DNA from: Pholiota molesta | Lineage: Eukaryota; Basidiomycota; Agaricomycetes; Agaricales; Strophariaceae | NCBI GenBank assembly: GCA_014925825.1 | Contig: JACGCK010000146.1 | Coordinates: 49,897-113,896, forward strand | Direction: 5' to 3' | Length of the DNA: 64,000 nucleotides | Shown: positions 56,733 through 64,000 of the stretch, piece after piece | Layout: every line of letters begins with the position of its first letter | Position numbering within the stretch: the stretch's first letter is position 1 | Notes under the pieces: generated by a model | Database searches by the model: none | Told to the model about the DNA's origin: nothing | Seen by the model: only the letters and a program-made list of their open reading frames with translations | Made by a program: the position numbers and the translations under genes

Positions 56733-57872
56733 TGCCGTGAGGAATTAGGCGCTATCTTTAAGTTATTAAGGTACGCGTTGAAGGACAAAGTGAACGAGAA
56801 GTTGACGAGCGTCGAGGGAGGTTCAAGTTCAGTTGCTGACGTGGTGTCGGCGATTCAAAGAAACGGAGGTATAAAAAATATTACAAATTGTTATATAAAG
56901 CATGAATATTAATGCTTTCCACATTTTTTCATTGAAGCCGACGTTTGCCATACGAATTCATAAAGAAGCGCACTTGAATGCCCAGTTCGGAGCGCGACTT
57001 CCCAAGTGCGGCGAGCACGTGCCGCGCGAACGCTGTCAGGTGATATTTCAACTTGAGATCAACGAAGTTTATCAGTGAACTACTTCAAGTTCGCTTCATT
57101 CCGCCCAAGTCCATCTATCCATATTCACACCGCGCCAGTATCTCTTGTATTGAATCCCGCGAAAAATGGGCTCGAGAACCAGGCAAGCCATTTCACTTAT
57201 TCCTTGTCTTCCCTCCTCCTTGGCAGGCGCAGATGCTCTGAGAAGCTCTCAGCAGATGCGCTTGGTCTTTCTTCTTTCCCGAGCTTGCTCGATTTTTTTT
57301 GGCGTGCGCAGACGCTCTGATACTCGAAGCCACGGGAATTCTCAGCCGATGCGCGCGCCGATTCTTCAGTCTACATCTAAACGCCCAGATCTTATCCAGT
57401 GATCGGCTAACGTTAAGCGACTGTTTCATTTAGGGAGTCTGCCCCGGTGGGACCAGCTATTTCTTTTGACTCTGGATTTGTGTTCGAGCACAGTCTCAGG
57501 GACAGCATCTCAAAGGAGTATGAGTACTCGCTTTCCGACGTCGGCCCAACCGATCGCACCCTGCCGGATAAGCTCCTTTAGAGCTTCAACTTTCTTTGGA
57601 ATTCACCTCTCACTTCTCCTCGACATGCGCTCTCTTCCCCCATCTTCGGCGCCGTCTTCCAGATCCGCATCGCCAGCTCGTCCCAGGTTCCCTACTCCAA
57701 GCGCCGCGCGGAATCTATCACGGCTGAGGTTGGATGCATATGGAACCTACGCCCATCGATGTCGCATCATCTACGACGGCCGAAGTTGAATCTCGTGCGG
57801 AACCTACACCCACGATACCGCATCTCCGCTTCACTGCTCCTCAATCGTCAACAACGCGGCGCGAAATAGCGC
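56733..57872. other. intergenic region between accessory gene and TET/JBP gene
   Basis: Should contain the divergent promoters. It holds the duplicated phrases CGCAGATGCTCTGA / CGCAGACGCTCTGA and CAGCAGATGCGC / CAGCCGATGCGC (57230-57350). A 107-codon Ser/Arg-rich frame (57466-57789) could be upstream coding sequence of the dioxygenase gene, but no join is evident. Confidence 0.4.
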
Positions 57873-59093
57873 ATGAATAGCAAGGCTAAGAGAACAAGCG
57901 GCGCGGACATGCGAACAGGAGCAAGAAGCGGCGCAAGGATCGAGAGGAAGTTCGCCGCGAGCCATACGGTGCGCGACGAGAATTTGGACAAGTTGTCGCG
58001 CCCGCAGATGAGCTCAAAACAAACTACGATACAGCAAAATTCCTTCTACATTGCGAGGGTTCACTTCTCTGCCAGGAAATCGGGAAGAGTCACACCGCAA
58101 AGGAACTGGTGGAGAAATTTGGCTTACGTTGGTGAAATGGGATGGCAAGTGATTATTTTATTAGCCCTTCTAAGCGCTGCATTGGCAACCACTGCTAGAA
58201 TTCACGACCATATTGAGCGTCATCCCGCGTTATTGGGGTATCGTCGGCAGGCCGACAACCCTCTTGGGACAAACCATCAACGCGCGTTTGAAACTATTCG
58301 GCCTTGGCCAAGAGATGCGCGTTCCCCCAAAGTCAAGAACATCGTCGGGGCGACTTCCTGCGTTGAGCTGGGGTATTTCGCAAGGTCCAGGGGAGGGGTA
58401 CGTCCGAAAATCCGCGCGTTTCTTCTATACTCACAGTTTACGCAGCACCCAGGCAATTTATACCACTACGGAAAAAACAAGGAGGCTCTGCTGGAACTCG
58501 TTGCCAACGCGGATGTTGGACGAATGGCCGGATTGGCGAACGGAGCGTTTGCGACTTGGGCTCCTGATCTCTACGACTACTGCGACAGCCACTTCCGAGA
58601 TCTCCTAAACCACGACTGCACCCTGCGCCGGAACTGGCCCAACAATGTATGGCCGACATTTGCCGTCAACTTCGGTCCAAAGACCATCTGTAAGCGACAT
58701 CGCGATTTTGGGAACCTTCCGTTTGGCTTGTGCAGCATAACAGCACTTGGCGACTTTGACCCCACCCAAGGCGGGCATCTGGTGCTCTGGGATCTCATGC
58801 TCGTTATCGAGTTCCCTCCAGGCTCCACTATCTTGATTCCATCGTCGGCGATCGAGCATTCAAATACTCCCATCGGTCGGCGTGAAACTCGGTGCTCCTT
58901 TACGCAGTACAGTCCGGGCGGTCTCTTCCGCTGGGTTGAGCAAGGGTTCCAGCTGACCCCAGAATTTGAGTGCACATTGGACGACGAGGGCTGGATAAAG
59001 GAGGAGGAAAAAAACAGGGAGCGATGCGCCTTAGGGCTTTCGCTCTTTTGGACTGTAGATAAAATTCTCAAAAACAAGGCGGCCTGTTCTTGA
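57873..59093 (+). CDS. TET/JBP-like 2OG-Fe(II) dioxygenase (predicted DNA 5-methylcytosine oxidase)
   Basis: TET/JBP enzymes oxidise methylated pyrimidines in DNA using 2-oxoglutarate, O2 and Fe(II). The last 220 residues of this 406-codon frame match the fungal family: PGNLYHYGKN, GLANGAFATWAPDLYDY, WPTFAVNFGP, then the Fe(II) pair H276-D278 in KRHRDFGNLPFG, TALGDFDPTQGGHLVLWD, EFPPGSTILIPS, distal His329 in EHSNTP, and the 2OG-binding Arg340 in ETRCSFTQY, followed by GGLFRWVEQGFQ. All catalytic residues are present. The N-terminal 170 residues are doubtful. A 39-bp GT-AG intron (58398-58436) is possible in frame, and the family phrase GIS.GPG.. is found in the neighbouring frame at 58371-58397, suggesting a frameshift or an unresolved exon. 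The true start may differ. Confidence 0.85.
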   Translation: MNSKAKRTSGADMRTGARSGARIERKFAASHTVRDENLDKLSRPQMSSKQTTIQQNSFYIARVHFSARKSGRVTPQRNWWRNLAYVGEMGWQVIILLALLSAALATTARIHDHIERHPALLGYRRQADNPLGTNHQRAFETIRPWPRDARSPKVKNIVGATSCVELGYFARSRGGVRPKIRAFLLYSQFTQHPGNLYHYGKNKEALLELVANADVGRMAGLANGAFATWAPDLYDYCDSHFRDLLNHDCTLRRNWPNNVWPTFAVNFGPKTICKRHRDFGNLPFGLCSITALGDFDPTQGGHLVLWDLMLVIEFPPGSTILIPSSAIEHSNTPIGRRETRCSFTQYSPGGLFRWVEQGFQLTPEFECTLDDEGWIKEEEKNRERCALGLSLFWTVDKILKNKAACS

Positions 59094-59381
59094 AGTAGTA
59101 CATGTGAGTTCAAACTGCGCAGTCGTGCTCGCATGAATAAGTTTGCTGAAGCCTTTGATCTCAAGATATATAACTTTGTTGTCCTCTTGTCAATGAAATC
59201 AGGGCTCAGTGCACCTTCATTCCATATCCTCCAACTGAGATGCCCGATATAGCATATGAATGGCTTGATTTAGTTAATCTCGCAGTGGGCATCAGATCTT
59301 TGCCTTGCTCACTCATAACTCACTCATAACTCGTCTGATAACATGCTTTTGCATCTCTTTCACCTGCCAGCACACGCCTGT
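59094..59381. other. spacer between TET/JBP and KDZ genes
   Basis: 288 bp, same-strand spacing, no gene. It must contain the 3' end of the first gene and the promoter of the second, unless they are co-transcribed. Confidence 0.4.
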
Positions 59382-62300
59382 ATGGCCAAGCGCAAAGACG
59401 ACGGCGCTGATGGCATAAGTCCCCCCCAAAGTCAACCATCCACAAAACGACGTCGACCGACTACCAGTCGTGCAGGTGCAGATGTGCCGCGGCCCACTCG
59501 CGCTAGCCGTGTCACTACCATTGCCATACCTCGTCAAGGCCCTGGACGGCTGCTGGGATCGCACAAGCTTCAAACCCGAACCCGAACACCAGACAGCACC
59601 TTTGGGGCCCTTTGGATACTAGCCAATCCGATAGGGCTAGCTTTCTATACGCTGCTTTCGACGCCCCCGACTTCGGCGAAAGCTCTCACTTCAATGCAGA
59701 TACTGCGGTTCTGGACGATAACTCCAAGTCCGTGGCTTCGAAAGCGAAACGATCTCGGGATAATAACACCCAGGTAGGTTTCTTTGTCCAATTCATTCTT
59801 TGGAGTACTGGTAACGGTTCTACTACCACGCCCTGCAGTCAAAGCTTCATCAATGGCTCGCGTTCCGGAGTGACACCCTTGACGAACTTCTCAGGCATGA
59901 CGGTCTCGGTGGTTCACTTGAGGACGATTCATGCGCTATCTGCAAAAATGTGGTGGGGATGGTCAGATGTAAGGACTGTTTTGGTGGCGGTCGTCTCCGT
60001 TGCAATGTGTGTATGGTACAAACGCACAGGGAGGCACCTTTGCACAGGGTTGAGGTAAGCTTTAAGACAAGCGACGCGACGCCTCGAATGCTCATCACAT
60101 ACTTTTTCTAGCGGTGGACCGGCCAATTTTTCCGCAAGGAGACCTTGCAAGCTCTTGGTCTGCGAATCCAACTCGGCCATGGAGGTGAATCCTGCCCTTG
60201 TCCCTCCTCAGGCCCTCCAAACTTCATGGTTTTCGACATGTCCGGCATCCATCCTATCAGCATCGACTACTGCAGCTGCCCCATAGACAACCTTCCAGAC
60301 CGACAAACACAGCTTTTAAGGGCTGGTTGGTTTCCAGCTACCTTTTCACGCCCGAATACCGCATTCACCTTCGACTGTCTCAATACGTTTCATGAACATA
60401 CCCTTCAAGGCAAAGGGAATCTCTATGATTTTTATTACCTCCTTACACGAAAGACGGATAACGCAGGTGTCTGGGGTGGTCATTCGATCGTGCGTCCAAT
60501 AAAATTAAACGCCTGAACGTTGACTAATTCATTTCACTAGGATCGTTATAAAGAACTCAGTCGTGCTTTTAGGATTTGGAGGAATCTCATGGCCCTCAAA
60601 CGCGCTGGGCGGGGCCACGATCCAGCCGGCGTAGATGCTACCCCAAGAGCCTTAATCGTTGAATGCCCAGCTTGTCCGCATCCTGGACGAAACCTTCCGC
60701 CAAACTGGGCTTTGGCAGGGCCCCTTTTGTGCGTTCTCTTTGATTATCAGCATTTAAGCGAAGTGCTGAAAACATTGAAGGTTTTTATACATCCTTTATA
60801 TCTCGGTTGACGCGAATTTCAAGCTCAAAGGAAAGGAGCGTGGCCTCAAAGACGTCGAACTCATGCCAGGGTGGGGCGTCTACGTCGAAGAATTGGCCTA
60901 CCAAAAGTTTCTCTCCAATTATGTTGATCATCCTGAAGTACGTTCACATTGTAATCCATCTTTCACATCTCAATTCTTTTACATCCTCCAGGTCAACGAT
61001 TGTGAATCGGAGCATGATGCCCTCGCAAAAGCGGCTACCCGCGGCATTCCAGGATATGCGTCTTCAGGCAATGGAATAGCTATTTGTTCAAGGCACGGCC
61101 TCGTACGAAGCGCCGGTGACCTTCAGAAAGGCGAAAAGTGCGTAAAATTAAAGCCCTCATACACATGCTGTGAAGCTGACTTGGATATTCTTTAAAGATA
61201 CTGCAACATGGACTATATCATACTGACGGCCCTCATTGGCATCGCTCTGCCGCGCGTACTCATAACATATGATATCGCGTGTCAGTGGTCGAAAAATTTC
61301 AGGTCGCGTATGCAGGCATTTCCAGAGCATATGCGGATTCCCCCTGAAACCAAGATTGACGTTGCGATACCTAGCTGGCATATAAACGGACATGGCCAGA
61401 AGTGCCGGGATGGGTTTTCTCTTGGGTATACGAAGGGTGCTGGAAGGACATGCGGAGAAGAGGTTGAAATTAGCTGGTCGCATGCCAATCCTCTCGTTCC
61501 GAGTGTGAAGGAAATGGGACCAGCCGCTCGACATGATACGCTTAACGACCACTGGAACGGATGGAACTTTCGTAAAATCGTCGGGTTCAGTGAGTGATAA
61601 TGCATTCAAACTCTCTTCAACGTTGATTATTTCTAACGTTTTATCCAATTTAGAGGCGTTTCTTGCGAGACGATTTGAAGAAGCAACTGCCATGAGTGCA
61701 AAGCAGCAGACTGTTTTTCAGCAGTTCTCTTCTTCACTCCCTGCTATGACGACAAAGAAGTGGGAAAGAATGATTGAGCTATGGGAAAATAATCCCAAGG
61801 CCCCGAATCCTTATACAGATAATGTCAGAAGTAAGTATCTTATTCAAGGGTGTGCTGCTAGGCCGTTAATCATGAATTCTATTCAGCAACCACTCTAAAT
61901 GATGTACGTTTGGAATTGGCCAAAGAAGAAGGTTTTCGTATCGCCTCTGGGCATACACCGCAACACGAAGTCACAATGCTCGGTTTCTTCAACATTGGCT
62001 TTGATATTGAGGATCAGCAGTGCGTTCTATATCCGCCACATTGTCGATTTCATCTCTAACATGGCTGAATGCATAGATTTGCTCTGAAAAAAGAAATTAC
62101 AGAGCGGAACCCAACGAGCAAGCTCGCTGAACTTGAAGAAAAGAAAACCTCACTCATACGGCAAATCCAAAGCTGGCAGCTTGTCCAAATGGCTTATATT
62201 CCCTGCACTGCGTCAATAATTCAGACAAACGGAGAAAACCGCTATGCCAACCCCGAGTCTATGGCGCTTCGTTTTCCATCTTCACTCCCTCCCGAGGCGC

Positions 62301-63176
62301 GCGCTCTCCCAGAATTGAAGGAAATATGTGAAATGGAACGCCGTCTGCGCGAACCTCAAGCTGATGATGCTCTGGCTGACATCCGCCGACAGCGAAGAAT
62401 TATTCAAGGCCTGTGGGATTTCAAGAAATTGAACGTGTCGGGTACAGGAAATCGGCCAAATACGAAGCTTTTCGACCTCTATACGCGCATAAATCAGAAG
62501 CTACAGCGTGCAGCTCACCGCTATCACATTGCATACCATGCTTTAAGCAAACTCGATCCAAACGGAGCGTGGGTGGAGCGTCTTAAGGAACTACATCCCA
62601 AAGATATACGTGGCCCTGGTCGTGATCCTGACAACGCCGATGATACACAGAGCTCAAAGGGCCGATATGAACCCTCATGGATTTGGCTAGTGCAGCGATC
62701 ACCTCGCGAGAGAGTAGATGAAAACCAGTCTGAAGAGGAATTCAATGAGACTTTAAGAGTTGAATGGGCCCAAATACGAGCACGTGGAATTCGATGGAAA
62801 GAAAGAAGAGCTGATCGTTCGGGAAAATGCGGCGAGTCCTTTCATTTCTGGAATGGAAGGCAGCATGGTGGGAGGAGCAGGCCGACCAACGACAATTCAC
62901 AGATTCAAAGCTTGAAAGTGGGGTGCTGCGTATGCCTTCAAGCAGGCATTCATATGCAAGCAAATGGCGGAGGGCTGTGGAACACATTGGATGCATATTT
63001 TTCAAAAGTATGGTTCCATTCCACTGTGGGGGAAACCTTACTTGGTTGTCAGGTCTTCAGTGGCAAAAGATGGGCATATCACATCATTGAATAATGGTGA
63101 TAACACTGACAGTGAGTCTGATAGTGATGGAGAGAATCTGGAGGTACCAAGTCCCTTGAATTCAGACATGGAGTAA
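59382..63176 (+). pseudogene. KDZ-family transposase with CxC2-type cysteine cluster, frameshifted
   Basis: Exons: 59382-59773, 59839-60054, 60112-60489, 60541-60728, 60781-60937, 60992-61137, 61198-61589, 61654-61830, 61887-62019, 62077-63176; junctions from exon 2 to 10 keep phase. After a basic N-terminus come PLDTSQSDR, the cysteine cluster (CAICKN, RCKDCFGG, RCNVCMVQTH), KETLQALGLRIQLGH, the KDZ core (LKRAGRGHDPAG, CPACPHPGRNLPP, ISVDANFKLK, ITYDIACQWSKNF, HINGHGQKC, GRTCGEEVEISWSHANPL) and a C-terminal region ending in an acidic tail at 63176. The frame is broken in exon 1 (before 59600) and three times in exon 10 (near 62800, 62825 and 62930), each explicable by one or two bases. Recently inactivated, or base-calling errors. 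Confidence 0.88.
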
Positions 63177-63204
63177 GGTACAAGATGTGCAGTTTTAAGC
63201 TTAA

Positions 63205-64000
63205 ATAATTACGAGATTCTATGCCAAAAATTGAGACGCAAATCCCGATATGAGATTTTGTGGCAAGGGATTGACATGGTTATGAGATTTTGTGGCATGT
63301 CATTGACATGCTTATGAGATTTTGTGGCATAGTATTGATGTGGTTATGAGATTTTGTGGCATGGGATTGAGATGTTTATGAGATTTTGTGGCAGCAGAAT
63401 GAAATGCATATGAGATTTCGTGGCATGACATTGAGACGCAAATCCCGATATGAGATTTTGTGGCATGGATTGACATGGTTATGAGATTTTATGGCATCAG
63501 AAAGAGATGTGTATAAGATTCTATGGCATGACATTGAGACGCAAATCCCGATATGAGATTTTGTGGCATGGGATTGAGATGTTTATGAGATTTTGTAGCA
63601 TCAAAATGAAATATGTATGAGATTCTATGCCAAATAATTGAGACGCAAATCCCGATATGAGATTTTGTGGCATCAGAAAGAAATGTGTATAAGATTCTGT
63701 GGCATAACATTGAGACGCAAATCCCCATATGAGATTTTGTGGCATGGAATTGAGATGTTTATGAGATTTTGTAGCATCAGAATGAAATGCATATGAGATT
63801 CTATGCCAAATAATTGAGACGCAAATCCCGATATGAGATTTGTGGCATGGGATTGACATGGTTATGAGATTCTATGGCATCAGAATGAAATGCATATGAG
63901 ATTTCGTGGCATGACATTGAGATGCAAATCCCGATATGAGATTTTGTGGCAGCAGAATGAAATGCATATGAGATTCTATGGCATCAGAATGAAATGCATA
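63205..64000. repeat. right minisatellite arm, continues past the window
   Basis: The same 30-bp repeat as the left arm but reverse-complemented (TATGAGATTTTGTGGCA units). From about 63292 to 64000 the series of unit variants (for example the CCAAATAATTGAGACGC and GTGTATAAGATTCT variants) follows the left arm read in the opposite direction, making a true large inverted repeat. Confidence 0.9.

Larger units (their letters stand above)
51900..64000. mobile_element. large KDZ-type DNA transposon with TET/JBP gene; right end outside the window
   Basis: Two minisatellite arms built from a 30-bp repeat lie in mirror-image orientation at 51900-53620 and from 63205 to the window edge. Between them are an acidic accessory gene (minus), a TET/JBP-like dioxygenase (plus) and a KDZ transposase (plus). 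KDZ elements carrying TET/JBP genes are known from basidiomycetes. If the right arm matches the left in length, the element would be about 13 kb; this is an inference. The exact outer ends and target duplication cannot be seen. Confidence 0.75.

Overview
The window comes from a filamentous basidiomycete, most likely an Agaricomycete of the wood-decay type. The reasons are genes dense in 45-60 bp GT-AG introns, a 14-exon laccase, multi-pass membrane proteins of a type I know from Agaricomycetes, a KDZ transposase with a CxC2-type cysteine cluster next to a TET/JBP-like dioxygenase, and several families of degraded transposons. There are no bacterial-style operons. Almost every real gene is spliced, so most coordinates below are gene spans and the exons are in the evidence text.

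Layout. (1) 1-2.7 kb: a partial minus-strand gene and a plus-strand membrane protein gene. (2) 2.74-33.2 kb: a head-to-tail array of three complete units (9391, 9398 and 9647 bp) and a truncated fourth. Each carries a complete three-exon mitochondrial-type alanine aminotransferase (ALT) on the minus strand. The unit junction falls inside the last codons of ALT, so only copy 1 keeps the native C-terminus; copies 2-4 share a replacement tail. Units 1 and 2 look almost identical, unit 3 is more diverged, and unit 4 breaks up about 0.4 kb upstream of its ALT start. The other 7.3 kb of each unit has no clear gene, but it does hold an intron-rich modular minus-strand transcript candidate with a TATA box, tandem exon-intron modules, and a perfect hairpin capped by TTCG. 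(3) 33.2-46.9 kb: single-copy chromosome with a second membrane protein, a complete laccase, a small three-exon secreted-peptide gene, a short hAT-like element with an 8-bp target duplication, a tandem pair of broken secreted-protein relics, and a zuotin-type J-protein. (4) 46.9-50.3 kb: transposon debris consisting of a MULE-like element (173-bp terminal inverted repeats, 9-bp target duplication), a tRNA-derived repeat and the 3' end of a Ty1/copia element. (5) About 51.9 kb to the right edge: a large mobile element. It is bounded by long minisatellite arms in mirror-image orientation and carries a minus-strand acidic accessory gene (frameshifted), a TET/JBP-like 2OG-Fe(II) dioxygenase and a KDZ transposase (frameshifted). 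Its right end lies outside the window.

The parts most worth attention are the recent ALT amplification with its chimeric C-termini, the modular exon-intron repeats inside the amplified unit, and the KDZ-TET/JBP element with its repeat-built arms.
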